Below, in pieces: positions 35,481-45,015 of a stretch of DNA of 64,000 bases. The position numbers and the translations under genes were made by a program. The stretch is from Acidobacteriaceae bacterium (GTDB lineage Bacteria > Acidobacteriota > Terriglobia > Terriglobales > Acidobacteriaceae), in assembly GCA_025462735.1 (NCBI GenBank), contig JAOAPC010000022.1, positions 212,818 through 276,817 of the forward strand, given 5' to 3'. The notes beneath the pieces are model-generated. The model saw only the letters and a program-made list of their open reading frames with translations, was not told the DNA's origin and did not search any database. How positions within the stretch are numbered: the first letter of the stretch is position 1; every line of letters starts with the position of its first letter.

Positions 35481-35668
35481 AAGTCAGAAGTAAAAAGTCA
35501 GAAGTCAGAATGCAGAATAAAGCCGAGTTCAGATTGTAGATTGAAGATTTCAGATTTCAAAACACTAAGGAACACTATTTCGGGCGTTTCAAATCTGAGA
35601 TCTACAATCTACAATCTGCAATTGTAGTGCTGAACTTCTGCATCCTTACTTCTGACTTCTGACTTATT
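35481..35668. repeat. Heptamer-periodic inverted repeat between rpoN and hpf
   Basis: The left half reads in seven-base units: AAGTCAG (35481, 35495, 35502) with variants, then CAGATTG, TAGATTG, AAGATTT, CAGATTT to 35557. The right half mirrors it: AAATCTG, AGATCTA, CAATCTA, CAATCTG (35591-35618), then ACTTCTG (35634, 35648, 35655). Outer and inner heptad families are each complementary to their partner, so a long double hairpin forms. The right end runs over the rpoN stop codon. Confidence 0.85.
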
Positions 35669-37430
35669 TCTTTACTCTTCTCTGGTGCGTGCTGGGAATC
35701 TTCATGTCCTCGCGGTACTTGGCAACGGTGCGGCGAGTTACCTGGATGCCCTGCGACTGTAGAATGCGGGTGATTTGTTCGTCGGTAAGCGGCTTGCTCG
35801 AGTCTTCGTCTTCGATGAGTTTCTTTACGCGGCGTTTCAGGATCAGTAGAGAGGTGTTTCCTCCCTCTGGTCCGTTCACGCTCTCGCTAAAGAAATAACG
35901 CAGCTCGAAGACGCCTTGCGGCGTGTGCGCGTACTTGTTAGCGACCGCACGGCTCACAGTGGAGGGATGCACTCCAATTTCCTCCGCCACTTCCTTGATC
36001 ATCATTGGCTTAAGCTCGTCGATACCTCTTTCGAGGAAGTCACGTTGGCGCAGCACAATGGAGTAGCAAACTTTCAGGATGGTCTGCTTGCGCTGCTCAA
36101 TGTTTTTAATGAGCTGGATGGCACTCTTAAAGCGTTCCTTGACGTAGTTGCGGGTGTCGCGATCGTTGCCCTCGCGGGTCAGCAATTTCCGGTAAGCAGG
36201 ATTCAGACGCAGGGTAGGAACGTCGTCATCATTCATCATGACCAGCCACTCATCGCCATGCTTTACGAAAGCAACATCAGGCTCAATCAGCCGTGGCTGC
36301 ACGATGTTGTAACGGAGACCCGGCCGCGGGTCGAGGGTTCGAATGTAATCGAGCGCGGCTTGCACCGCCTCGACGGGCCGATTAATTGCGCGGGAAATTT
36401 CCTTGTATTGCTTGTTTTGCAATGCGCGAAGATGCTGGTCGACGATCGCCAAGGCATCGGTGACCACCTGGGCCGTACTGTCGCCGTTGTTGCCGAGGTG
36501 CATCTGGTGATAGCGCAACTGGCAAAGCAGGCATTCACGAAGGTCACGGCAGGCCACGCCGGGAGGGTCCAACTGCCGGACGATCTCAATCGCTTCCCGA
36601 AGATCTTCCTGATTGAAGCTCACTTGCGGAATGGGCCTCGATCCATTCGTTGCCGGCGGAGCAATCGTACTGGCGCTGACGGGAGTAGGCGCAGGCGCGG
36701 CCGCAGCAGCTGCCGAGGTTCCGTTCGAAGCAGCAAGCGAACTGTCGGAAGCGGTCGCTCCGTTCCAGTTGTCAGAATCTGGCGAATCTACCTCTGCTTC
36801 TTTCAGCGCCGCTTCCACTAAGGCGGCGTCAAGGCCCAAAGCCGCTGCCTCTTTCACCACACTCTCGGACTTGGCAGCGTCGATCTCCGCGGGAGCTGCG
36901 GGAACAAATCCCAGCAACTCCTCATCGCTGGCGATCAGATATCCATCCTCGTTCAGGTTTCCGATCACCGATTCCGCAGCCTCGCGCACCGGCGGCCGAG
37001 TGGGAATTGATCCAAGCTGCCAAACTAGGTGATCTGTGAGGGTGCTTGGCTTAGAAAGAAAATTCTCAAATGATGGGCGTTCAATTTCTTCAAATTCGCC
37101 GGGATTGCGAAATCCGGGATCGAGGTAATCCTTGAAGAACGAACCAAAATCAATTTCTTCAAATGGATCTTTTTTGTCGGGAGTGGTAGCTGCTGCCTCT
37201 TCCGCAGCCGAAGCCCGCTCACGGTCTTCCTCGCGGCGGCCGACGTCGTCGATGAGAGGAACGGTATCTTCCAGTTCCTCGAGCACCGGGTTCTCGACCA
37301 TTTCGGCAGTGATCATGTCCTTCAGCTCAAGCTTGTTCAGAGCGAGGACGCTGACCATCTGCACGAGGCCAGGCGTGAGGATCTGCCTCTGCGAGACTTT
37401 TAAATTGAGCCTTGGCTGGAGTAATACCAT
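35664..37430 (-). CDS. rpoN: RNA polymerase sigma-54 factor
   Basis: Sigma-54 directs polymerase to -24/-12 promoters opened by AAA+ activators. The 588-residue protein shows region I (MVLLQPRLNLKVSQRQILTP), an acidic region, the core-binding domain, a helix-turn-helix and the C-terminal RpoN box (RRTVAKYRE preceded by threonine rather than the usual alanine). It is about 100 residues longer than typical, owing to an insertion at about residues 170-275 that is Ala/Ser/Pro-rich (TSAAAAAAPAPTPVSAST). It sits in the conserved order lptB-rpoN-hpf. Confidence 0.95.
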   Translation of the reverse strand: MVLLQPRLNLKVSQRQILTPGLVQMVSVLALNKLELKDMITAEMVENPVLEELEDTVPLIDDVGRREEDRERASAAEEAAATTPDKKDPFEEIDFGSFFKDYLDPGFRNPGEFEEIERPSFENFLSKPSTLTDHLVWQLGSIPTRPPVREAAESVIGNLNEDGYLIASDEELLGFVPAAPAEIDAAKSESVVKEAAALGLDAALVEAALKEAEVDSPDSDNWNGATASDSSLAASNGTSAAAAAAPAPTPVSASTIAPPATNGSRPIPQVSFNQEDLREAIEIVRQLDPPGVACRDLRECLLCQLRYHQMHLGNNGDSTAQVVTDALAIVDQHLRALQNKQYKEISRAINRPVEAVQAALDYIRTLDPRPGLRYNIVQPRLIEPDVAFVKHGDEWLVMMNDDDVPTLRLNPAYRKLLTREGNDRDTRNYVKERFKSAIQLIKNIEQRKQTILKVCYSIVLRQRDFLERGIDELKPMMIKEVAEEIGVHPSTVSRAVANKYAHTPQGVFELRYFFSESVNGPEGGNTSLLILKRRVKKLIEDEDSSKPLTDEQITRILQSQGIQVTRRTVAKYREDMKIPSTHQRRVKK

Positions 37431-37444
37431 AAAATCTCAACTGC

Positions 37445-37543
37445 GTCGTAGGTCGTAGGTCGTACGTCGTACGTCGTTCGCCACCTCCTCTGGCATTGGC
37501 AGATTCGGTTTTGCCAACGACCAACGACGAACGACAAATGACC
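37445..37543. repeat. Heptamer tandem repeats forming an inverted pair
   Basis: Five units GTCGTAG, GTCGTAG, GTCGTAC, GTCGTAC, GTCGTTC (37445-37479) face four units AACGACC, AACGACG, AACGACA, AATGACC (37516-37543). The two arrays are complementary with mismatches and would fold as a long stem. They fill the space between lptB and rpoN. The period is seven, as in the element at 35.5 kb, but the unit sequence is different. Confidence 0.85.
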
Positions 37544-37549
37544 GCCCTT

Positions 37550-38278
37550 TCACACCAACGAAAAACTTTCTCCTAAATAAACTCTTCGCACTTCCGAATC
37601 ACTTCCTAACTCTTCCGGCGTCCCGTGACGGAATATTTTTCCGTCATTAATGATGTACGCCCGGTCGGTCACCGACAAAGTCTCGCGTACATTGTGGTCC
37701 GTAATCAGAACGCCAATCCCGGTAGATTTCATATTGCTAATGATCTTTTGCAGATCGAGTACGGCAATGGGATCGATTCCCGAAAACGGCTCATCCAGCA
37801 GGATGAACTTCGGCTTGATCGAAAGCGCCCTTGCAATCTCAACCCTACGCCGTTCCCCACCCGAAAGCGCGTAACCGCGGTTCAGCCGGATATGTTCCAA
37901 TCCCAGCTGGTCGATCAGCCGCTCCATCGTCTCCCGGCGCTCATGCCAGGAAACGGGTTGCGCCTCCAGCACGGCTAGGATATTCTCCTCGACCGTAAGC
38001 TTTCGGAAGACCGACGCCTCTTGGGGGAGATAGCTGATACCGAACTGCCGTGCCCGCCGATACATTGGCACGTCGGTGATCTCGTCCTCGTCTAGGAGGA
38101 CCCGGCCCGTATCAGGGGGTATCAGGCCGACGATTATGTAAAAGCTGGTAGTCTTGCCAGCGCCGTTAGGTCCAAGCAAACCAACAACTTCGCCCTGCCG
38201 GACGCTAAGACTCACTCCACTTACAACCCGACGACCACGATAGGATTTACATATGTCGTCGGCAGCCAGGGTTTGCAT
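37550..38278 (-). CDS. lptB: LPS export ABC transporter ATPase
   Basis: LptB powers extraction of lipopolysaccharide from the inner membrane with LptFG. The 242-residue ATPase has Walker [10 protein letters not shown] (about residues 35-43), the Q-loop [13 protein letters not shown] characteristic of LptB, signature [15 protein letters not shown] and Walker [17 protein letters not shown]. The ATG follows the lptC/A stop immediately (TAA-ATG). The order lptC/A-lptB-rpoN is conserved in Gram-negative genomes. Confidence 0.96.
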   Translation of the reverse strand: MQTLAADDICKSYRGRRVVSGVSLSVRQGEVVGLLGPNGAGKTTSFYIIVGLIPPDTGRVLLDEDEITDVPMYRRARQFGISYLPQEASVFRKLTVEENILAVLEAQPVSWHERRETMERLIDQLGLEHIRLNRGYALSGGERRRVEIARALSIKPKFILLDEPFSGIDPIAVLDLQKIISNMKSTGIGVLITDHNVRETLSVTDRAYIINDGKIFRHGTPEELGSDSEVRRVYLGESFSLV

Positions 38279-40663
38279 TTACCGTACCACTTTAGTGTGC
38301 GCAACGGCAGGCAAACTGCTGCTGCCATTAACGACGACCCTATCATCGCGCCTATACAAAGTCAACGAAACCCCGGTAACTTTGCCGCGTTCGGCATCAA
38401 AAATGCTAGGCGTTCCGCCGATCAGGAAAAACTTGTCATCTGCAGATGTATAAGTGAGCTTCTCTCCTGTGGCACGGCGCGTTGGTTCGGTAACCACAAC
38501 CGAGCCTGAGGCGACGATTTTTTCCACTTTTGCGGGAGTTGCGGGCGGAGCTACGGGCTTTTCGCTGGTAGAAGAGCTGACGACGGGCGAGGGTGCTCGC
38601 CGCTCCACAGACTGAGTTATAGGGGCGAAGAATACGTCCATCTGACTGGATGTGACAGTCAGGTCTGTGCTCCGCGCGACCACTTCTCCTTCGTAATGCG
38701 CCATGCGCTCCGAGTCGTAATAAGCCAATTGGTTCGAGGTGACGTGGACTGGAGTCGATTTGCCGCTCTTGTCGATTGAAGTGAGTGCGGTTGAGACCTT
38801 CTGCTGGGCATTGGAATCCGCAACTACGGTGCGCTGATCTTTTTGAAATTGAATGGTAGGCGCCTCTACCATGTTGGCATCCTGCCACAGGCGAGCATTG
38901 CCTTTGTACGTTGCAAGCGAAGGGGAGTTATGAGCCGTCATGCTGTCGGCCGTAACGTGAATCGGGTCGGACGATGCCAGAAGAGCGCCATTCGGTTGAA
39001 ACTTGAGATCGCTGTAAGTGGTCTTGACCGCGCCCTCGGCAAAACCATCGCCGGTCGCTCGATTCAGCCGCACAATGCGCGCGGTGGTAGCCATTCCGGA
39101 ATCAATAATTCGAGGCGTACCGGTCAGGACCAAAATCTGGTCAGGCGGTGTGTAACGCGCTCGCTCAGCAAACGCCTGCTGAGTTCCAGCCTCGTAAGTG
39201 AAGTGTCCCTCCTGAATCAGGCTTTCGATTCCGGTGCCCGGACGGAAGTAGGCGTCAATGACATCGCTGGTGCTGACGCGGGCAGGTTGCGGAACATTGT
39301 TGCGCGGCGCTTCGGTCGTCACTACACGCGCATGGGCAGCGCCGTGGACCTGTGAAAGCTGACCGAAGGAATCAAACTTTGCGGTGAATTTGTCGGCGCT
39401 AACTCGAGTTTGGGTTCCCGGCTTGCCTTCGGGCGGAAGCAAGGTAATTTCGGGAGGGCCGCTGGTCTCGGCGCGCGTAAGCCGGTTCCCTTCTGCTAGA
39501 AACATGTCGATAACGGGCGCAGCCACCGCCACATCCTGCGTGCTGTTCCCGGCTGAGCCTTGGTGCTGCAGCAGCTTGGCCTGCTGCTCCGCATGAACTT
39601 TGGTGAGAGTATTACGCCTTTTAAAAGTGAGTGCGGCCCGCCCTGCAGTGCCGTCCGTGGGTTGGGCTCCTTCCGTCCTGAGGTGAACATCTCCGGAAAA
39701 CACCGCGGTTTCAACCTGGTTGCGCGCCTGCATCGCCACCTCTAATTTCTGAGACGTCACATGAGATACGGTTGAGGATTTCGCCGCAACATTGTTGAGA
39801 GCCGTTGAACTTTGAGCACCAGTGCGCTGCTGATTTTTCGAAGCGCCTGATGCGGCTGAGTCGATGGTGACATTGCCGATGGCAACTGCGTGGTCGAGCG
39901 TGTTATCAGCGCGCAAGAACAGTGTCGCGTCGTCTGCCTGGCCTTGCCCCTGTCGCAACTCTGTTCGTGCATGCTGCAGAACGATTTCTCTAGGAACCTT
40001 CGACAGAATGGCGTGCTGGGCGAAAATCTTTAATGGACTGGCTCCACTCACGGTCATTTGAACCTGCGACTCCAAAACCAATGCATTGTCTTTCGCAGAA
40101 TATTTAGCGCCTACGGCTGATCCGCTGGTTTCGGGGACGTAGAACTCAACGAGTGACGGCGTCGAGGCATCGCCGGTTTTTTGATTGAAAACCAGATTTG
40201 TGGTTTTCACATGAATGGGGTTTTTGAGCTCTAGCGGCGCAGTCTGATCGGGATTAGCTACTCCCTGCGGGTTTGCCTGCAGGTCAATCGAGACCTCGCC
40301 CTTGCTGGTAACGTCGCCGGACTGCTGGTCATATTCGAACTCTTTTCCGTAAACCTGATCGAAGCGCGATGAGTCTCGGCCGTATATCGTAATGGTGACG
40401 TCGTGCAGTTCTGCACGACCACCCCCTCTGTACTGTATGGCTTTATTGGCCTGTAGTTTAAAGAGGGTCCTGCCGTGGTCCGATTTGGAAATCGTGAACT
40501 CCTGGGCGCTCTGCTGGATCTCAATGCCTAGTTTTCCCGGGACCTGCTTTAACGCGTTCTGCACGTTGTGGCGGGCGTGGAAATACACCCCGAGTACAAC
40601 CAGGCAAGCGCTGATTGCCGTTAAAGCGAACCATTGCCGCAGGCGGGTGACGAAAAGATCCAT
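38279..40663 (-). CDS. LptC-LptA fusion, LPS transport bridge protein
   Basis: A 794-residue protein that combines functions normally on two proteins. An N-terminal membrane anchor (WFALTAISACLVVLGVYFHA) and an LptC-like domain to about residue 190 are followed by several OstA/LptA-type beta-jellyroll repeats (for example VTADSMTAHNSPSLATYKGN and VTSNQLAYYDSERMAHYEGE). LptC takes LPS from LptB2FG and LptA bridges the periplasm to LptD; a fusion would form one continuous slide. A serine/proline linker occurs near residue 700. The stop directly precedes lptB. Confidence 0.85.
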   Translation of the reverse strand: MDLFVTRLRQWFALTAISACLVVLGVYFHARHNVQNALKQVPGKLGIEIQQSAQEFTISKSDHGRTLFKLQANKAIQYRGGGRAELHDVTITIYGRDSSRFDQVYGKEFEYDQQSGDVTSKGEVSIDLQANPQGVANPDQTAPLELKNPIHVKTTNLVFNQKTGDASTPSLVEFYVPETSGSAVGAKYSAKDNALVLESQVQMTVSGASPLKIFAQHAILSKVPREIVLQHARTELRQGQGQADDATLFLRADNTLDHAVAIGNVTIDSAASGASKNQQRTGAQSSTALNNVAAKSSTVSHVTSQKLEVAMQARNQVETAVFSGDVHLRTEGAQPTDGTAGRAALTFKRRNTLTKVHAEQQAKLLQHQGSAGNSTQDVAVAAPVIDMFLAEGNRLTRAETSGPPEITLLPPEGKPGTQTRVSADKFTAKFDSFGQLSQVHGAAHARVVTTEAPRNNVPQPARVSTSDVIDAYFRPGTGIESLIQEGHFTYEAGTQQAFAERARYTPPDQILVLTGTPRIIDSGMATTARIVRLNRATGDGFAEGAVKTTYSDLKFQPNGALLASSDPIHVTADSMTAHNSPSLATYKGNARLWQDANMVEAPTIQFQKDQRTVVADSNAQQKVSTALTSIDKSGKSTPVHVTSNQLAYYDSERMAHYEGEVVARSTDLTVTSSQMDVFFAPITQSVERRAPSPVVSSSTSEKPVAPPATPAKVEKIVASGSVVVTEPTRRATGEKLTYTSADDKFFLIGGTPSIFDAERGKVTGVSLTLYRRDDRVVVNGSSSLPAVAHTKVVR

Positions 40664-40764
40664 TGAATATAGTTTAGTGCAACCTATGCGGGTTGCGGCG
40701 GATGCTTTTGGGCCGGAACTCGCGCAGATACGCGCTGTTTCTAGTATGCTGTCGTTTCCACGGC

Positions 40765-41568
40765 ATGAAACAGTTTGATGGACAGGCTTTATCCTGGACG
40801 ATAAAAGACCGAGTCATTGAGCTCGCGTTGCACCGCGAGCCTTGTAATGAGATCGGTTCGCAGTGCCTGGAGGAGTTGGAGCAATTTACGGCCGCTCTAC
40901 CAGACCTGGAACAGAGCGCGCACTCGCTGATTCTCTTTAGCACACTGGATTGCGGTTTCTGTGCTGGAGCCGACTTGCGCGAACTATACCGGCGTTCCCA
41001 GGAGATGAAGAAGAACGATGCGATTGCGGGAGTACGGAACTTTCTGGAACGCATCCATCAGGTGATGAATACGCTGGACGCGTCGCCGCTGCCGACCATT
41101 GCGGCGGTCCATGGGATCGTTTTCGGCGGCGGGTTGGAATTAGCTCTGACTTGCGACCTGATTATTGCGGATAAAACTGCGCGCTTTTGTTTCCCGGAGT
41201 TGCGTCTTGGGCTGATTCCGGGCTTCGGCGGAATCCCCCGCCTGAAGCGGGATTTGGGAAATGCGGTGGTGCGCGACCTACTGCTCACGGGCCGCAGCTT
41301 CAACGCGAATAAAGCGCAGCAGATCGGGCTAGTGAGCCAGGTAGTGGGTGAGGGCGAAGCGTTGCGCGTGGCGCGCGCAACAGCGGCACAGATGGGCAAG
41401 TTCGATCGCAACACGACGGCTGCTGCCAAGAAATTTATCAAGCCGATCCCGTACGATGATTTCAGGCAGGAGATCGAAATTTTCTGCGAGTTGTTCAGTC
41501 AGCCCGCCGTCGAGGCTGGACTGAAGAAATTTGTTGAGAGTGCGAACGCCCAGCCTTACCTTCCATAA
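40765..41568 (+). CDS. Enoyl-CoA hydratase/isomerase family protein
   Basis: A 267-residue crotonase-fold protein. ATG 40765 gives the usual family length; the extension upstream is not conserved-like. The oxyanion-hole segments are FCAGADLREL and HGIVFGGGLELALTCDLIIA, and the catalytic-position glutamate follows in FPELRLGLIPGFGG. Only one of the two hydratase glutamates is evident, so isomerase, dehydratase or hydrolase activity is possible. It begins a plus-strand set with an acyl carrier protein, an adenylating ligase and a lipid kinase, which suggests it acts on ACP- or CoA-bound acyl chains. Confidence 0.88.
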   Translation: MKQFDGQALSWTIKDRVIELALHREPCNEIGSQCLEELEQFTAALPDLEQSAHSLILFSTLDCGFCAGADLRELYRRSQEMKKNDAIAGVRNFLERIHQVMNTLDASPLPTIAAVHGIVFGGGLELALTCDLIIADKTARFCFPELRLGLIPGFGGIPRLKRDLGNAVVRDLLLTGRSFNANKAQQIGLVSQVVGEGEALRVARATAAQMGKFDRNTTAAAKKFIKPIPYDDFRQEIEIFCELFSQPAVEAGLKKFVESANAQPYLP

Positions 41569-41579
41569 CATTGACTTAT

Positions 41580-41822
41580 ATGCAGACACAACAAAAGACA
41601 TTGGATGAAGTTTTGGATTTGGCCGCCGTGCAGTTCAAGGTCCCGCGGCAGAGCCTGTCTCCGGACGATGACTTTTTCAAAAAGCTAGGGATCGACAGCC
41701 TGCAGGCGCTCAGTTTGCTTACTCGCCTGGAGCAGCACTTCAACATAGAATTACCCGATTACGAGATGCAGGGAGTCTCGGACTTTAGAACACTGGCGGA
41801 GCGAATTCAAACCAGGCTTTAA
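41580..41822 (+). CDS. Acyl carrier protein
   Basis: An 80-residue carrier with the phosphopantetheine attachment serine S40 in LGIDSLQ, flanked by the usual four-helix pattern (helix 1 LDEVLDLAAVQFKV, helix 3 QHFNIELPDYEMQGVSDF). It is less acidic than the housekeeping AcpP and lies between a crotonase and an AMP-forming ligase. It is therefore probably a dedicated carrier for a special lipid or secondary product. Start ATG 41580; a TTG nine bases upstream is an alternative. Confidence 0.92.
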   Translation: MQTQQKTLDEVLDLAAVQFKVPRQSLSPDDDFFKKLGIDSLQALSLLTRLEQHFNIELPDYEMQGVSDFRTLAERIQTRL

Positions 41823-41966
41823 GAATCGCGAGCTTGAAACAGAGGCACGGAAAATAGTCGCATTACGCTGGAATGCTGGCGGGGACCGCTGCCTCAATCG
41901 TCGGAACCCAACCAATCAAGGCCGTTTCGCTCTGTGGCTGCGCGTCGCCGTGGTGAAATAGACTGC

Positions 41967-43676
41967 ATGCTCGATCTGGATCGGTACACATCTCTCGGCG
42001 CGGCGCTCAGCGACGCTTTGGACCGCTGGCCGAACGAGACTTGCCTGATCGAAGCAGATCGCGAGCGTGAACGCACCCGGCTCACCTATTCGGATTTCAA
42101 GCAGATGGCAGCTCCGCTGGCCCGCGCCTTGCAGGATGCGGAGTTGCGGTCTGGCGATCGCGCCGCCATCATCATGACTAATCAGTCGAAGTGGCTGATC
42201 TCCGCCTATGCGATTCTGCAAAGTGGGGGCGTCCTGGTTCCGCTCGACTACAAGCTGACCGCGGGAGAGCACCTGCAACTGCTGGCTCATTCCAGAACCA
42301 AGTTCATGGTGATCGAGTACCACCTGTGGCGCGCCATCACACAGGACCCGGAATTCAACAATCACAAGATCAAGATTGTTCTGGTCACGGAAGCCCCGCC
42401 CAGCGCCGAACTTCGCGGCGGTTATCGATGGGAGGAGTTCCGCCGCAAAGGTGATCCTAGTCTCATCTCCCGCAAACGTCAGGATGCCGCCTGCATCGTT
42501 TATTCCTCGGGCACAGGTGGAAGGCCAAAGGGCTGTGTCCTTACCCACGAGAATTATTTGGAGCAATGTAAATCGCTGACCGCGTGGTATCCGTTCTGGC
42601 CGGGAGTGCGCTACCTGAGCATTCTTCCCACCAACCACGCCATCGACTTCATGGTCGGCTTCATCGGGCCGTTCGTCTGCGGCGCCTGCGTCGTGCACCT
42701 TCGCACACTGCGGCCCGAATTTGTACGCGATGCGTTTGTTCGCTACCGGATCACGTATGTCAGCCTGGTACCCATGGTCCTTAAGAATCTGGAGCACGGC
42801 CTTAGGTCGAATTTCGATGCGCTGCCGGGGATCAAGCGGTGGGTGCTTAACTTGATGATCTCCATTAATAAAGCGCTTACGCGCAAACGTCCTAACGTGG
42901 AGCTTAGCCGCAAACTCCTGGGTCAGGTTCACACGGCTTTCGGAGGACAGCTGCTGGCTATGTTTACTGGCGGCGCATTTATCGATCCCCAGACTCTGCG
43001 ATTCTTTTATGAGCTTGGAATTCCGGTCGCCAATGGCTATGGCCTCACCGAAGCTTGCACGGTGCTCACCTTGAACGACCTGAAGCCGTTTCGCGCAGAC
43101 ACAGTCGGCAAGCCGTTGCCGGGAGTTGAGCTTCGCATTCTGAACCCAGATGCGGATGCGGTGGGCGAAGTAGCGGCCCACAGTAAGACGATCATGTCGC
43201 ATTACCTGGACGATCCGGAACTGACGACCGAAACAATTGTGGATGGCTGGCTGCTCACCGGCGATCTCGGACGCCTGGAAGCAAACGGTCACCTGCAATT
43301 GCTGGGACGCAAGAAGAACATGATCGTCACTGAGGGCGGCAAAAACATTTATCCTGAGGACATTGAATCTGCGTTCGACGGTCTCGCAGTGAAGGAGTAC
43401 TGCGTATTCGCCGCGAACTACGTCTGGCCGAAGAAAGAACTCGGAGGAGAAATGCTGGTGCTGGTGCTGCGTTTGGAACAAAACCAGGAATTCGCGGATT
43501 CGCTGAAGAATGAAATAGTGTCGCGCAACCGTCGTTTGCCAGATTTCAAGCGGGTCACGGGTTACGTCATCTGGGACAAAGATTTTCTCCGCACTGCCTC
43601 ACTGAAGATCAAGCGCAACGACCTGGCGCATGAGCTTGGGAGTTCGCTGGAGCGCTCGGCTGTCAAAGAGCTTTGA
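41967..43676 (+). CDS. AMP-forming acyl ligase (acyl-CoA/acyl-ACP synthetase)
   Basis: It activates a carboxylic acid as acyl-AMP and transfers it to CoA or, given the neighbour, the ACP. The 569-residue protein has the P-loop-like [16 protein letters not shown], the A5-like [16 protein letters not shown], the hinge-region motif [20 protein letters not shown] and the catalytic lysine region near the C-terminus (TASLKIKR). ATG 41967 is chosen by homology to the N-terminal strand. Its stop overlaps the next gene's TTG. Long-chain fatty acid is the likely substrate but is not certain. Confidence 0.9.
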   Translation: MLDLDRYTSLGAALSDALDRWPNETCLIEADRERERTRLTYSDFKQMAAPLARALQDAELRSGDRAAIIMTNQSKWLISAYAILQSGGVLVPLDYKLTAGEHLQLLAHSRTKFMVIEYHLWRAITQDPEFNNHKIKIVLVTEAPPSAELRGGYRWEEFRRKGDPSLISRKRQDAACIVYSSGTGGRPKGCVLTHENYLEQCKSLTAWYPFWPGVRYLSILPTNHAIDFMVGFIGPFVCGACVVHLRTLRPEFVRDAFVRYRITYVSLVPMVLKNLEHGLRSNFDALPGIKRWVLNLMISINKALTRKRPNVELSRKLLGQVHTAFGGQLLAMFTGGAFIDPQTLRFFYELGIPVANGYGLTEACTVLTLNDLKPFRADTVGKPLPGVELRILNPDADAVGEVAAHSKTIMSHYLDDPELTTETIVDGWLLTGDLGRLEANGHLQLLGRKKNMIVTEGGKNIYPEDIESAFDGLAVKEYCVFAANYVWPKKELGGEMLVLVLRLEQNQEFADSLKNEIVSRNRRLPDFKRVTGYVIWDKDFLRTASLKIKRNDLAHELGSSLERSAVKEL

Positions 43677-44581
43677 GCGGATCAAACAAGTATTTGGCGA
43701 TTGTCAATCCAGCGGCGGGCGGCGGGCGCTCGCGCCAACTTCTTCCTGCGGCGCTGGAGCGCTTGCGGACGGCGGACATTCAGGTCGATGTGCGCGAGAC
43801 TGCGGCCCTCGGCCATGCAACCGAAATCGCGCGCGAAGCATGGACGCAGGGTTATAGCAAATTCATTTCGGTTGGTGGCGACGGAACTTCGTATGAAATC
43901 GTGAACGGATTGTTTCCGCTTCCCGCGGGTTCGGAAATTCCGACTTTGGGTTTTCTTCCGCTGGGGACAGGAAACTCCTTCCTTCGCGATTTCAGCAAGA
44001 AGGGCGTCGAATACGCGATAGAGTCGCTCATCGCCGGACGCTCACGAAAATGCGATGTGCTCCGCTTGCGCCACAAAGATGGTGTGCTGCACTACCTCAA
44101 TCTTCTTAGTGTTGGTTTCACCGCCGACGTCGCGACTATGCGCGCCCGCCGTTTCAGCGGTTGGGGCGAGGCAGGATATCAAACATCTATTTTTATTTGT
44201 CTAGCGCGCTTCCGCCGACGACCATTTCCGCTGAGCGTCGATGGAGAGCCGAGGGTCGACCGTCGGCCCTGTTTGTTTCTTACTTTCAACAACAGCAAAT
44301 TTACTGGCGGGACGATGATGATTGCTCCCCAGGCTGAGACCAATGACGGATTGATCGAGTATGTGCGCTGGGGTCCCATTGGGCGTGTAGGTTTGATCCG
44401 CAACTTGCCTACGCTTTACGACGGTACCCATACGCGGCACCCGCTGGCCGAAGTTCGCAAGGTTCGGCAGATCGATTTTCATCTCGATAGCCCCGTCGAT
44501 GTGATGGTCGATGGCGAGGTGATCACACTGCATTGCGAGAGCCTGGACGTTCTGCCGAGTGCGCTCAATGTCGTGGTATAA
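43673..44581 (+). CDS. Diacylglycerol/sphingosine kinase family lipid kinase
   Basis: A 302-residue protein of the DAGK catalytic family (DgkB/YegS-like) that phosphorylates lipid hydroxyls with ATP. Motifs: NPAAGGGR near the start, the glycine-rich [12 protein letters not shown] at about residues 68-79, and [16 protein letters not shown]. The C-terminal beta sandwich ends with [16 protein letters not shown]. The TTG start overlaps the ligase stop (TTGA), so the two are translated together. With the ACP and ligase this implies a glycerolipid or long-chain alcohol product. Confidence 0.9.
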   Translation: MSGSNKYLAIVNPAAGGGRSRQLLPAALERLRTADIQVDVRETAALGHATEIAREAWTQGYSKFISVGGDGTSYEIVNGLFPLPAGSEIPTLGFLPLGTGNSFLRDFSKKGVEYAIESLIAGRSRKCDVLRLRHKDGVLHYLNLLSVGFTADVATMRARRFSGWGEAGYQTSIFICLARFRRRPFPLSVDGEPRVDRRPCLFLTFNNSKFTGGTMMIAPQAETNDGLIEYVRWGPIGRVGLIRNLPTLYDGTHTRHPLAEVRKVRQIDFHLDSPVDVMVDGEVITLHCESLDVLPSALNVVV

Positions 44582-44592
44582 AAATTCAGAAA

Positions 44593-45015
44593 ATGTCTGA
44601 CTTGACTGACAAACAAAACGAAACCGCTGTTGCAAAGCCTGCACCTCGTTGGATTTGGCTCGGGTTAGCTCTGGCCGTCGCGGTCGTCGCATGGGGAATT
44701 TATTATTTTACGTATTATCGCAAGCCGGTCAGCACCCTTGACGGCTTCGCGAAGTGCGTAAGCAAGGCGGGCGCAAAGATGTATGGGGCGTGGTGGTGTC
44801 CGCACTGCGCCGATCAGAAGGAAATGTTCGGCTACGCATTTCAATACGTGAATTACGTGGAGTGCAGCCCAACAGGACAACGAACAGAAACCGATGTTTG
44901 CAAACAAGCAGGGATCAAGAACTTCCCCACTTGGCAGTTCGCCGATGGATCTCGAACTGAGGGCGCGGTGCACTTACAGGCGCTCGGCGAAAAAACCGGA
45001 TGCCGGCTGCCGTGA
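44593..45015 (+). CDS. Membrane-anchored thioredoxin-like protein
   Basis: A 140-residue protein with one N-terminal membrane helix (WIWLGLALAVAVVAWGIYYF) and a thioredoxin-fold domain with C69-P-H-C72 (YGAWWCPHC). The C-P-H-C pair is the DsbA-type redox motif. Further cysteines (FAKC55, VECSPT, DVCKQAG) occur as in thioredoxin partners of VKOR. It is followed by, and overlaps, a VKOR gene. Together they probably form a periplasmic disulfide-forming pair replacing DsbA/DsbB. Confidence 0.88.
   Translation: MSDLTDKQNETAVAKPAPRWIWLGLALAVAVVAWGIYYFTYYRKPVSTLDGFAKCVSKAGAKMYGAWWCPHCADQKEMFGYAFQYVNYVECSPTGQRTETDVCKQAGIKNFPTWQFADGSRTEGAVHLQALGEKTGCRLP

Noticed and set aside
35916..36821. 301-codon plus-strand frame inside rpoN
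   Set aside because: Antisense to sigma-54, whose protein motifs are unambiguous; no recognisable domain or ribosome-binding site.
35481..37543. Possible CRISPR arrays in the rpoN region
   Set aside because: Repeat units are only seven bases, directly abutting, with no spacers and mirrored orientation; no cas genes are present.
41916..43481. 521-codon open frame on the minus strand opposite the AMP ligase
   Set aside because: It is the exact antisense of a gene with clear adenylation motifs; its product is rich in Arg/His/Gln with no family features. Long antisense frames are common opposite G+C-rich genes.
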